A stretch of 64,000 bases of DNA. It comes from Chitinophaga polysaccharea. GTDB lineage: Bacteria > Bacteroidota > Bacteroidia > Chitinophagales > Chitinophagaceae. Each line of letters opens with the position of its first letter. Positions within the stretch are counted from its first letter, which is position 1. This document shows positions 56,436-64,000 of this stretch, piece after piece. The stretch covers positions 1,550,001 to 1,614,000 of the forward strand of contig NZ_CABFVU010000001.1 of NCBI RefSeq assembly GCF_902150045.1, read 5' to 3'. The notes beneath the pieces are model-generated. The model ran no database searches and was not told the DNA's origin. It saw only the letters and a list, made by a program, of their open reading frames with translations. The position numbers were made by a program, and so were the translations under genes.

Positions 56436-59400
56436 TTAAAATTTGGCATTTATTCCGAACTGCAGCATCCAGGTGGCAGGGGCATCAATGCCGATCACAT
56501 TTACGTCTTCCGGGTCAACTCCTTTCCAGGTTTGACGGTAAGGCGCCAGGATCATTGGGTTCTTTACCCCAACATTCACCCGGAAATCCTGCATGTGCAT
56601 GCTTTTCACAAGTGCGTCTGAAAAGGCGTAGCTCAGTGTAACGTTCCTGATCTTAAAGAACGAGCCGTCGAAATAGCTGAGCGACTGGTAATTGCTGGGT
56701 CTTTCCTGGTTGGCGTTGGGCCGTGGGAAATCGTTGGTTGGATTGGCTGGTGTATTATAGTCGATGTTCAGGTTATTATATCGGCCAAACAGCGTGTTAT
56801 AGTTCTGGTAGAAATCACTTTTGATCATGCTTCCAATGCGTGCAAAGGCTACGATCGATAATTCAAATCCTTTGTAGGAGAAGCGCTGAGTGGTACCTGC
56901 CGACCATTTAGGCTGAGGTGAGCCCAGTATCTGCCGGTCGTTTTTGGCATCAATAAGCGTATCCTTGTTTACATCTTCCAACCTGATTTCACCTGGCTTC
57001 ACATTGTACAGTTTAGCCAGTGCGACATCTTTATCCTGCCATATGCCGATCTTCTTGAAATCATAGTACACATAGGTAGGCTGGCCAACAAACCAGGCAT
57101 TGCCTATATCCGCTGTTCTGCCATCGCCGAGCGAAAGGATCTTGGACCGGTTGAGGAACAGGTTAGCATCCATTTTCCAGCTGAATCCATTGGGATTGTC
57201 GATGATGGTAGCGCCAAGACCAAATTCAAAACCGCGGTTCTGGGAAGTACCGAGGTTCATCAGCACTTCGTTGAACCCGTTGCTGAAAGGAAGCGTTTGC
57301 GGCATGAGCAGGTCGGTGGTGCGTTGATTATACCATTCCACCACACCGGTGATACGGCCGTTCAGGAACCCGAAATCGAGGCCGATATCGGTAGAAGTGG
57401 TAGACTCCCAGGTGAGATTGGGATTACGCAGATCCAGGGGCACAAAACCCAGCACACCTTTGTTTCCGAAGGAATACGGGATCCGGCTCAGGTTCCCCTG
57501 GGTAGCGTAGGGATTAATACCGGTGTTACCGATACGCCCAAAGCTGGCGCGCAGTTTCAGGTTATCCAGTACCTGCTGCCCTTTCATCCATTTTTCATTT
57601 ACCATATTCCATGCTGCTGCAACGGAAGGGAAGTACCCCCATTTCTTTCCGGGTGCAAACCTGGAAGATCCATCTGCACGGAGAGTGAGGGTAAGGAGGT
57701 AACGGTCGTCATATCCATAGTTCAAACGGCCCATATAGGAAAGGATGGTCCAGGAGCTGAGACTGCTGGTTACGCCTGTTACATTAAGCGACTGGCCCAG
57801 GTTATAATATTGCTGACTTTCTACAGGGATACCTCTCACGTTGGTAGTGGAAATATCCACGTTCTGGCGCTGAACGCTGTATAAACCGGTAAAGCCTATA
57901 TTATGTTTCTTGATCTCCTTGTTATAGGTAACGATGTTTTCGATGGTATACGCCATGGTAGCGGCGTTCCCTTTGGAGGCTGTAGCATCGCCGCCGCCGA
58001 TCAGCAGGTTGGTATTGTTTTTACCCTGGAAAAGGCCATAGTTGTAGTTCTGAACATCCGGGCCTACATTGAGGCGGTATTTCAGACCGTCTATGATCTC
58101 TACTTCTGCGAACAGGCTGGTAAAGATGCGGAAACGTTTCATTAATTCAATGCGGTTACCAGGCACATAATCCAGCAACGGGTTAGGCTGCTGGCTGTCG
58201 CCGGTAGGATAAGTGATCAGTTTCCCGTTATCATCGTAGGGAGCGGCAATGGGCAGCATTTTCAGGGCATTATCGATACCGTTATAGGTTTCTCCGTTAC
58301 GTTCGCTGTAAGCGCCCAACAGGGTGGCTCCCACACGAACACGGTTGCCGATCATCTGGTCGATGCCTATATTGAAATTATAACGCTCATAATCCTGCAG
58401 TTTCAGTACGCCCTGGTCTTTGAAGTAGCCAAGTCCCACGGTGTATTTTGTTCTTTCTGTACCGCCGGCTACACTGAGGCCATGATTTGTCTGATAACCC
58501 GGAGAGATCATCAGGTCCTGCCAATCCACGTTTGTGCCTTTCTTGATATTGGCATATTCAACGGCATTAAAAATTTTCTTGTCGGAGGCATCGGGGTTGG
58601 CATCATCGTATTTGCCGATGGTACGGTTGGCTTCGCGGCGCATTTCGATGAAGCGGGAAGCATCCATCATGTCCGTTTCACCGAGCTGCTGTACATAACC
58701 ATAGGAGCCGCTGTAGGAAACCACGGGTTTTCCTTCCTTGCCTTTCTGGGTGGTAATGAGCACTACACCGTTGGCGCCCCTGGAACCATAAATGGCTGTT
58801 GCAGAGGCGTCTTTCAAAATATCCATCGATTGTATTACTCCTGTGCCGATATCGCTGAGGGTACCAGCATAAGGAATACCGTCTACCACGTAGAGCGGAT
58901 CGTTGCCGGCCCTGAGAGAGCGGCTGCCGCGGATACGCACAGTGGGCTCATCGCCGGGCTTGCTGCTGTTATTAAGTACTTCCACCCCGGGAGCACGGCC
59001 CTGTAGTGCTTGCTGGGGATTGGTAACCGGCACATCCTGGATGGCTTTGGTACCCACCGAGGAGATAGAGCCGGTCACATCTTTTTTCTTCTGTGAACCG
59101 TATCCCACTACTACTATTTCCTCCAGTTTTTTCCTGTCTTCCTGAAGAATTACGGAAACGATTGCACGACCTTTTACAGCTTCTTCATAGGTGGTGTATC
59201 CGATGTAGGTAAATACGAGCGTTGCATTGGCAGCATCTGCAACTTTAAGGCGGAAATGCCCGTTACCATCCGATTGGGTACCTGAATTTTTTCCTTTGAT
59301 GGCCACTGTTACACCAACCAGTGGTTGCTTCTGAGCGTCCAGCACATTACCTTCTACGGTAACCGGGTTGTTTTGTGCCTGGATGAGTTGATAAAATAGC

Positions 59401-59444
59401 AAACATGCTATTATACAAGTTAGACGTGAAAAAATTTTTTTCAT
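56436..59444 (-). CDS. SusC-family TonB-dependent receptor (third system)
   Basis: From ATG at 59444 (MKKIFSRLTCIIACLLFYQL, cleaved after IQAQ) the 1002 residues carry a CarboxypepD_reg domain (about 27-105, VTVEGNVLDAQKQPLVGVTV), TonB box EIVVVGYG, plug with DPLYVVDGIPYAG and IYGSRGANGVVLITTQKG, and a barrel ending MLQFGINAKF. No STN domain. The in-frame region to 59525 contains promoter and operator sequence and is not translated in my reading. A LacI-type operator overlaps the -7 element, so repression and induction by a sugar ligand is expected. Confidence 0.95.
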   Translation of the reverse strand: MKKIFSRLTCIIACLLFYQLIQAQNNPVTVEGNVLDAQKQPLVGVTVAIKGKNSGTQSDGNGHFRLKVADAANATLVFTYIGYTTYEEAVKGRAIVSVILQEDRKKLEEIVVVGYGSQKKKDVTGSISSVGTKAIQDVPVTNPQQALQGRAPGVEVLNNSSKPGDEPTVRIRGSRSLRAGNDPLYVVDGIPYAGTLSDIGTGVIQSMDILKDASATAIYGSRGANGVVLITTQKGKEGKPVVSYSGSYGYVQQLGETDMMDASRFIEMRREANRTIGKYDDANPDASDKKIFNAVEYANIKKGTNVDWQDLMISPGYQTNHGLSVAGGTERTKYTVGLGYFKDQGVLKLQDYERYNFNIGIDQMIGNRVRVGATLLGAYSERNGETYNGIDNALKMLPIAAPYDDNGKLITYPTGDSQQPNPLLDYVPGNRIELMKRFRIFTSLFAEVEIIDGLKYRLNVGPDVQNYNYGLFQGKNNTNLLIGGGDATASKGNAATMAYTIENIVTYNKEIKKHNIGFTGLYSVQRQNVDISTTNVRGIPVESQQYYNLGQSLNVTGVTSSLSSWTILSYMGRLNYGYDDRYLLTLTLRADGSSRFAPGKKWGYFPSVAAAWNMVNEKWMKGQQVLDNLKLRASFGRIGNTGINPYATQGNLSRIPYSFGNKGVLGFVPLDLRNPNLTWESTTSTDIGLDFGFLNGRITGVVEWYNQRTTDLLMPQTLPFSNGFNEVLMNLGTSQNRGFEFGLGATIIDNPNGFSWKMDANLFLNRSKILSLGDGRTADIGNAWFVGQPTYVYYDFKKIGIWQDKDVALAKLYNVKPGEIRLEDVNKDTLIDAKNDRQILGSPQPKWSAGTTQRFSYKGFELSIVAFARIGSMIKSDFYQNYNTLFGRYNNLNIDYNTPANPTNDFPRPNANQERPSNYQSLSYFDGSFFKIRNVTLSYAFSDALVKSMHMQDFRVNVGVKNPMILAPYRQTWKGVDPEDVNVIGIDAPATWMLQFGINAKF

Positions 59445-59546
59445 AACGTAGTTTATAATGATTGTAGATAAAGAGTATTGGTCTGACGATTTCGGTTTTG
59501 CGCTACGTGGACTATTGGGAAACAAAATAAGATATTTTCACATTGC

Positions 59547-59560
59547 TGCAATCGTTTGCA
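59547..59560. promoter_or_regulatory. LacI-type operator of the third SusCD operon
   Basis: TGCAATCGTTTGCA, identical to the site before the GH29 gene; flanking C and G extend the palindrome to 16 bases. It overlaps the -7 element described below by two bases and lies about 100 bases upstream of the susC start. Confidence 0.8.
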
Positions 59561-59589
59561 GAAATATTTTTAATTATAATTCTGTCAAA
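59559..59589 (-). promoter_or_regulatory. Promoter of the third SusCD operon
   Basis: On the minus strand TTTG (59589-59586), a 19-base spacer and TATTTCTG (59566-59559) fit the Bacteroidota TTTG-N19-TAnnTTTG pattern with one mismatch. Confidence 0.55.
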
Positions 59590-59645
59590 CCTCGTATTGA
59601 TCAGATTATCATGTTCATAAAAAATAAAAAATAAGATTAATCTTT

Positions 59646-59659
59646 TGCAATCGGTTGTA
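59646..59659. promoter_or_regulatory. LacI-type operator variant before the double-DUF1080 gene
   Basis: TGCAATCGGTTGTA differs from the other operator copies at two positions and keeps the central CG. It overlaps the proposed -33 TTG of the divergent gene. Confidence 0.65.
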
Positions 59660-59684
59660 AAAATCATTTTCATTGTTTATTTTG
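59655..59684 (+). promoter_or_regulatory. Promoter of the double-DUF1080 gene
   Basis: TTG (59655-59657), 19 bases, then TTATTTTG (59677-59684), one mismatch from TAnnTTTG; the ATG is 22 bases further. Confidence 0.45.
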
Positions 59685-59706
59685 GTCACCTTATTCCGTT
59701 TTAGTT

Positions 59707-61074
59707 ATGAAAAAGACGATCCTTTTATGTGGCTCCCTACTGTGTATGTATGGTGGCCTTTTCGCCCAGAAAGCCCAGTGGCAGCAACTTTTCAACGGTA
59801 AAGATCTGAAAGGCTGGAAACAACTGGGGGGAGAAGCAAAATATAATGTGCAGAACGGCGAAATCGTGGGCACCACGGTACAGAACACGCCAAACTCTTT
59901 CCTGGCTACAGACAAGGAGTACGGCGACTTTATCCTGGAGCTGGAATTCAAGCTGGGTAAGGAGTTCAACTCTGGCATCCAGTTCCGCAGCCAAAGCCGG
60001 GCCGATTACCAGAATGGCCGTGTGTTTGGCTACCAGATGGAGATTGATCCCTCCGACCGTAAATGGAGTGGCGGTATTTATGAAGAAGGCCGCAGGGGCT
60101 GGCAGTATCCTATGGAACTGAATCCTGCAGGGCAGAACGCCTTCAAAAAAGATGGCTGGAACAAATACCGCATTGAATGCCGGGGCAATGAAATGCGTAC
60201 CTGGGTAAATGGAGTGCCTGCCGCCCACCTGGTAGACACCGCGCTGCCAAAGGGTTTCATTGCTTTACAGGTGCATAGCATCGGCAAAAACGCGGCAGAT
60301 GAAAACAAAAATATCTACTGGAAAAATATCCGCCTGATAGAAAATCCGGCAGCTTCCCAGTATACGCCCTACGACAATATTTACGTTGTAAATAATGTGG
60401 ATAACACTATTTCCGGCCAGGAAAAGAAAAACGGCTACCAGCTGTTATGGGACGGAAAAACCAGCAAAGGCTGGAGGGGTGTGTATAAAAAGAACTTCCC
60501 TACTGCCGGCTGGACCATGCAGAATGGCGTGCTTACCATTGGTCATTCTACAGGAGATGAAGAAGGCAGTGGTGGCGATATCATTACGGAAAAACAATAC
60601 AGCGCCTTTGAACTGGAATTTTCCTTTAAACTCACGCCGGGCGCCAATAGCGGGGTAAAATACTTTGTAAGCGAGGCCTACGAAACAGGCGGTAAGTCGG
60701 CCATCGGGCTGGAGTACCAGGTACTGGACGATGAAAGGCACCCGGATGCCAAGTTGGGACGCGACGGAAACCGTACTTTGGCAAGTCTTTACGACCTCAT
60801 GACAAGAAAACAGGAAAAACGTGCCATCAACCCTATTGGAGAATGGAACAAAGGTCGTATTATTGTGTATCCAAATAACCACGTTGAGCACTGGTTAAAT
60901 GGATTCAAAGTATTGGAATATGAGCGAGGCTCCCAGGCTTTCAAGGATCTGGTGGCCATCAGCAAGTATAAAAACTGGAAAAACTTTGGCCTGTTGCCCG
61001 AAGGGCACATCCTTTTACAGGATCATGGTAATGAAGTTTCTTTCAAAAGCATTCGTATAAAAAATCTTAAATAA
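59707..61074 (+). CDS. Secreted protein with two DUF1080 domains
   Basis: 455 residues: signal peptide ending GGLFAQ, first jelly-roll domain about 22-215 ([32 protein letters not shown]), second about 235-455 ([43 protein letters not shown]). DUF1080 includes 3-keto-glucoside hydrolases; the second domain is about as complete as the first. It is divergent from the third SusCD operon with LacI-type operators on both sides, so the pair likely forms one inducible locus. Processing of a glucoside or sulfated or oxidised sugar is possible but unproven. Confidence 0.9.
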   Translation: MKKTILLCGSLLCMYGGLFAQKAQWQQLFNGKDLKGWKQLGGEAKYNVQNGEIVGTTVQNTPNSFLATDKEYGDFILELEFKLGKEFNSGIQFRSQSRADYQNGRVFGYQMEIDPSDRKWSGGIYEEGRRGWQYPMELNPAGQNAFKKDGWNKYRIECRGNEMRTWVNGVPAAHLVDTALPKGFIALQVHSIGKNAADENKNIYWKNIRLIENPAASQYTPYDNIYVVNNVDNTISGQEKKNGYQLLWDGKTSKGWRGVYKKNFPTAGWTMQNGVLTIGHSTGDEEGSGGDIITEKQYSAFELEFSFKLTPGANSGVKYFVSEAYETGGKSAIGLEYQVLDDERHPDAKLGRDGNRTLASLYDLMTRKQEKRAINPIGEWNKGRIIVYPNNHVEHWLNGFKVLEYERGSQAFKDLVAISKYKNWKNFGLLPEGHILLQDHGNEVSFKSIRIKNLK

Positions 61075-61113
61075 TATTTTTTACCTTTTTTTTCATTGTT
61101 CACTGTTCTAAAT

Positions 61114-61145
61114 AAGCATTCCGATTCTTCGGAATGCTTTTTTTC
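61114..61145 (+). terminator. Intrinsic terminator of the double-DUF1080 gene
   Basis: AAGCATTCCGA (61114-61124) and TCGGAATGCTT (61129-61139) form an 11-bp stem with a 4-base loop, followed by a T run. Confidence 0.92.
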
Positions 61146-61188
61146 TTGGATAAAACGGTAAATTACTACCTGTTCACAACGCATCAAT

Positions 61189-62979
61189 ATGAAAATGTTA
61201 CAACAAAAAGGGGCTCTTCTCCTGTGGGCCACCCTGTTGGCCGGGGCCTGCCAGCAACCGGAAAATCATGGTAATCCGCAAGCCATGCAGGACTCCCTGC
61301 GCCACCTGGCCGAACGGTATTACAACGAAAGTATGGCCCTCAATCCATTACAGGCCACCCAGAATGGAGAAAATCAATATAACGACCAGTTGCCTATAGA
61401 CATCAGTGAAGGCTACCGCGCAAAACTCGATTCTTTTTATACCAGCTATCAACAGGCTATTAAAGGCATTGATACAGCTGCACTTTCCGGCAACGACCGC
61501 ATTACGTACGATATGCTCCAGCGCGAATTCAGCATTAACCGGGAGGCGCTTACCTTTCACGACCACCTGATGCCGGTGCAGCAGTTCACCTGCCTGCCCC
61601 TTACGCTGGCGCAGCTGGGTTCCGGCTCCTCCGCCCAGCCCTTTAAAACCGTAAAGGACTACCAGAACTTTATGCATCGTATGGAGCGCTTTGCAGTATG
61701 GACCGATACGGCCATTGCCAATATGCGCCGGGGGATGGCCACCGGCTATGTATTGCCCAAAAGCCTGGTGGTAAAAGTAATACCACAGGTAGCGGCTCTT
61801 GCTAAAAAAGATACCGCCGGCAATGTATTCTATGCTCCGCTGAAAACCATACCCGACTCACTGGACGCTGCGGCCAAAACCAGCCTGGTAAAGGATTACA
61901 ACACAGCCATTGAAACATATATACTGCCTTCGTTTGCCAAACTGCGCGACTTCATGCAGCAGGAATACCTGCCTAAGGCCCGCAACAGCAGCGGCATTGG
62001 GGATATTCCCGACGGTAAGGCCTATTATGCCTTCCTGATAAAAAGCTGGACCACTACCAGTCTTTCCCCGGAAGAAATTTTCGCCCTGGGAGAAAAAGAA
62101 GTGGCCCGGATAAGAGGAGAAATGGAAGAGGTGAAGAACAGCACGGGTTTCAAAGGCGACCTGCCGGCCTTTTTTGCATCTGTACGCAGCGATAAAAAGC
62201 TGCGCATCTTTAAAACACCTGCGGCCATCCTGGATTCCTTCAAAGCTATTGAAAACAAGATCATGCCTGGTGTAAAAAAAATGTATGGTCATCTTCCCAA
62301 AACAAAATTCGAGATCCGTCAAACCGAAGCTTACCGGGCAGTTTCCGCATCTGCCGAATATATGCAGGGCAGCGCAGATGGTACCCGGCCAGGCGTATTT
62401 TACGTGCCTATCCTGGATGCAAGCGCCTTTCCGTACACCGGTATGGAATGCCTGTTTTTACATGAAGCCATTCCAGGTCACCACTTCCAGATTTCACTGC
62501 AGCAGGAAAATGACTCCCTGCCTAAGTTCCGCCGGTTTTCCTGGATTGGCGCCTATGGCGAAGGTTACGCCCTCTATTGTGAGAGCCTGGGAAAAGAGCT
62601 GGGACTGTATACTGATCCATACATGTACTTTGGACGTTTAACGGATGAAATTCACCGGGCTATTCGTTTAGTCGTGGATGTTGGTATGCACACCAAAGGC
62701 TGGACCCGTGAGCAGGCCATCAAATACATGATGGACAATGAGCCCGTGTCCACGCAGGAAGCTACTGCTGAAATTGAGCGCTATATGGCTATTCCCGGGC
62801 AGGCGCTTTCCTATAAGATCGGGGAGCTGAAGATACGCGGGTTACGGAACCAGTATACAGCCTCGCTTGGCAACCGGTTCAGCCTGTCCTCTTTTCATGA
62901 TGAGCTGTTGAAAGACGGCTGTGTGCCGCTATCTGTACTGGAGCAGAAAATGGCGCGCTGGGCGGCGGCGCAGCCATAA
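61189..62979 (+). CDS. DUF885 lipoprotein, probable zinc-dependent peptidase-like protein
   Basis: 596 residues with a lipoprotein signal (LLWATLLAGACQQ, lipobox Cys). The DUF885 family is helical and related to M32-like carboxypeptidases; its signature LFLHEAIPGHHFQ, an HExxxHH zinc motif, is present at about residues 422-434, and SWIGAYGEGYALYCESLGKE further on gives a third ligand candidate (Glu). Placed after a terminator with its own start, so an independent transcript. Peptide hydrolysis in the envelope is inferred from the family. Confidence 0.88.
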   Translation: MKMLQQKGALLLWATLLAGACQQPENHGNPQAMQDSLRHLAERYYNESMALNPLQATQNGENQYNDQLPIDISEGYRAKLDSFYTSYQQAIKGIDTAALSGNDRITYDMLQREFSINREALTFHDHLMPVQQFTCLPLTLAQLGSGSSAQPFKTVKDYQNFMHRMERFAVWTDTAIANMRRGMATGYVLPKSLVVKVIPQVAALAKKDTAGNVFYAPLKTIPDSLDAAAKTSLVKDYNTAIETYILPSFAKLRDFMQQEYLPKARNSSGIGDIPDGKAYYAFLIKSWTTTSLSPEEIFALGEKEVARIRGEMEEVKNSTGFKGDLPAFFASVRSDKKLRIFKTPAAILDSFKAIENKIMPGVKKMYGHLPKTKFEIRQTEAYRAVSASAEYMQGSADGTRPGVFYVPILDASAFPYTGMECLFLHEAIPGHHFQISLQQENDSLPKFRRFSWIGAYGEGYALYCESLGKELGLYTDPYMYFGRLTDEIHRAIRLVVDVGMHTKGWTREQAIKYMMDNEPVSTQEATAEIERYMAIPGQALSYKIGELKIRGLRNQYTASLGNRFSLSSFHDELLKDGCVPLSVLEQKMARWAAAQP

Positions 62980-62999
62980 AAACGCTTACCTGGCTTCAC

Positions 63000-63050
63000 T
63001 TCCGGCTTGTACCACCACTCAAAAAGGCAGCTGTACAAGCCGGAAACCCT
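63000..63050 (+). terminator. Terminator-like hairpin after the DUF885 gene
   Basis: TTCCGGCTTGTAC (63000-63012) and GTACAAGCCGGAA (63033-63045) pair perfectly with a 20-base loop, followed by CCCTTTTAT. Confidence 0.7.
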
Positions 63051-63336
63051 TTTATATACCGGATTAAATTTCGATTAAGAAAGAAATCTATTTTTCCCTC
63101 AAAACCGCAATGGTTGCAGGTATAAGAATTCTCTGCCAGAAGGAAAATCTTTTTAACATTCGCGATTGGTTTTTATTCCCTATTTTTATAGTGCAGTTTC
63201 ATTCACTATTTACAGCTTAGATTTACGTTAACCACACATACTTCATATTTTGATATGTTAGTCTGTGCCTGTAAACTATTGACACAAGTCGTCCTAAAAA
63301 AACGGCCCTAATAATTATTCTTTAAAACCTGCTGCT
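63051..63336. other. Gene-free spacer before the YjbR gene
   Basis: AT-rich, no open frame with protein character, no recognisable RNA fold and no clear -33/-7 pair. I see nothing else in it. Confidence 0.5.
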
Positions 63337-63693
63337 ATGTTTGATCATACCCTTGATCTGTGCCGGTCACTTCCGGCTGTCATCACTGAACAAAAGTGGG
63401 ACAATGAATTGCGCTTTTATGTAGGCGAAAAATTATTCTGCATGATTTCCCTGGAGCCGCCCCACAGGGTATCTTTTAAGTGCAGCCAGCACCAGTTCCA
63501 TCAATTGATCTCCAGACCTGGTATTGTGCCGGCGCCTCACCTGGCGCGTTATCACTGGGTACAGCTGAAACAGGAGGATGCGCTGCCAGCCACTGAACTG
63601 GAAAACTTCCTGCAGAATGCCTACGAGATTATAGTGAGCACACTTCCGCCATATGAACAGGAAGCCATCCATAAGATGAAAGCGCACGCCTGA
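63337..63693 (+). CDS. YjbR/MmcQ-family protein
   Basis: 118 residues of the YjbR (DUF419) double-wing DNA-binding-like fold. The recurrent parts are DHTLDLCRSLPAVITEQKW at the start, RFYVGEKLFCMISLEP in the middle and the closing helix with YEIIVSTLPPYEQ. The usual GDDxxF stretch is reduced to WDNELRF. Function is generally unknown; DNA binding is a structural guess for the family. Convergent, almost abutting the next gene. Confidence 0.8.
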   Translation: MFDHTLDLCRSLPAVITEQKWDNELRFYVGEKLFCMISLEPPHRVSFKCSQHQFHQLISRPGIVPAPHLARYHWVQLKQEDALPATELENFLQNAYEIIVSTLPPYEQEAIHKMKAHA

Positions 63694-64000
63694 TTATTTC
63701 ATGATGGTAAAGAAGATATCGTATACACCGAATACGATAAGGGTAAGTGCAAATAATTTTTCGAGGGCAGGAGTTTTCATTTTCACGGCTGTTTTAGCCC
63801 CGAGATAAGAAGCAGGGAATGCCGTAAGTGATAGCAGCAGTGCGATATTCCAATCTATATGCCCCAGCCACCAGTGAGTTAAGACGCCTGGTACCGATAA
63901 AATAGCTGATAAAACCACCGCACAGGCCAGCGCCTGCTTTATAGGCATTTTTAATTTCTTTATAAAAAAGGAGCTGAACAATATTCCCCCGGCATTTGCC
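63694..64000 (-). CDS. TauE/SafE-family permease, C-terminal part (runs off the window)
   Basis: About 101 residues are visible up to the window edge; the start lies beyond. Three hydrophobic segments and LSLTAFPASYLGAKTAVKMK followed by LEKLFALTLIVFGVYDIFF match the end of the TauE/SafE fold. It is a second member besides the one at 18 kb; no DUF1634 follows here, as the next gene downstream is on the other strand. Confidence 0.75.
   Translation of the reverse strand, partial: ANAGGILFSSFFIKKLKMPIKQALACAVVLSAILSVPGVLTHWWLGHIDWNIALLLSLTAFPASYLGAKTAVKMKTPALEKLFALTLIVFGVYDIFFTIMK

Noticed and set aside
58482..59006. Long open frames on the strand opposite SusC and other large genes
   Set aside because: They are shadows of GC-rich codon usage, without start signals or domain features.

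Overview
The window looks like chromosomal DNA from a Bacteroidota bacterium of the Chitinophaga type. The signs are three SusC/SusD pairs, two ECF sigma/FecR/TonB-receptor signalling cassettes, a DUF4249 lipoprotein, TAnnTTTG-type promoter elements, menaquinone-linked Mqo and class 2 PyrD, and secreted glycan enzymes. The genus is an inference from gene content; no rRNA or tRNA gene was seen.

Layout. 1-9.3 kb: end of a GH71/99-like secreted protein with a crystallin domain, a ferritin, a frameshifted small gene, and the first SusC/SusD pair followed by a GH9 glycosidase fused to a NodB-like deacetylase. 9.4-24.1 kb: single genes and small operons (MacB-like permease, VOC and SRPBCC proteins, SUKH protein, Tat phosphoesterase, mqo, GH29 fucosidase, TauE/DUF1634 transporter pair, CvfB-like protein, hybrid histidine kinase, DHA2 pump, CbpA-type J protein with an overlapping BRO-N-like gene). 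24.1-26.9 kb: a scar region with a C-terminal beta-lactamase-like remnant, a small cysteine protein and a group II intron whose reverse transcriptase has an in-frame stop. 26.9-38.8 kb: two complete sigma/anti-sigma/TonB-receptor cassettes on the minus strand, one ending in SusD and the other in DUF4249. 38.8-44.4 kb: pyrD, rsmE, a MATE pump, a complex repeat block and dnaB. 44.4-53.9 kb: housekeeping genes pheT, a ZapB-like coiled coil, zapA, rny, a DUF1080 hydrolase, an SDR, purine nucleoside phosphorylase, scpB with a long acidic tail, and an isolated atpG. 54.1-64 kb: a DJ-1/PfpI protein, the third SusC/SusD pair, a double-DUF1080 secreted protein, a DUF885 peptidase-like lipoprotein, a YjbR protein and the edge of a second TauE.

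How the genes work together. Three modes of control appear for outer-membrane uptake. The 27-33 kb and 33-39 kb systems have the receptor STN domain, FecR and ECF sigma genes of trans-envelope signalling. The 54-61 kb locus carries LacI-type operators on both divergent promoters, and the identical 14-bp operator lies upstream of the GH29 fucosidase 43 kb away, suggesting one regulon. The first SusCD locus shows neither.

The dnaB-pheT spacer holds a tight cluster of DnaA boxes. The flanking genes dnaB and pheT diverge from it, so it is a candidate replication origin or DnaA-controlled region. I did not find a clear novel defence or mobile system. The best leads are the cross-window operator, the DnaA-box cluster, the GH9-deacetylase fusion, the interrupted intron reverse transcriptase and the 49-bp inverted repeat enclosing tandem copies.
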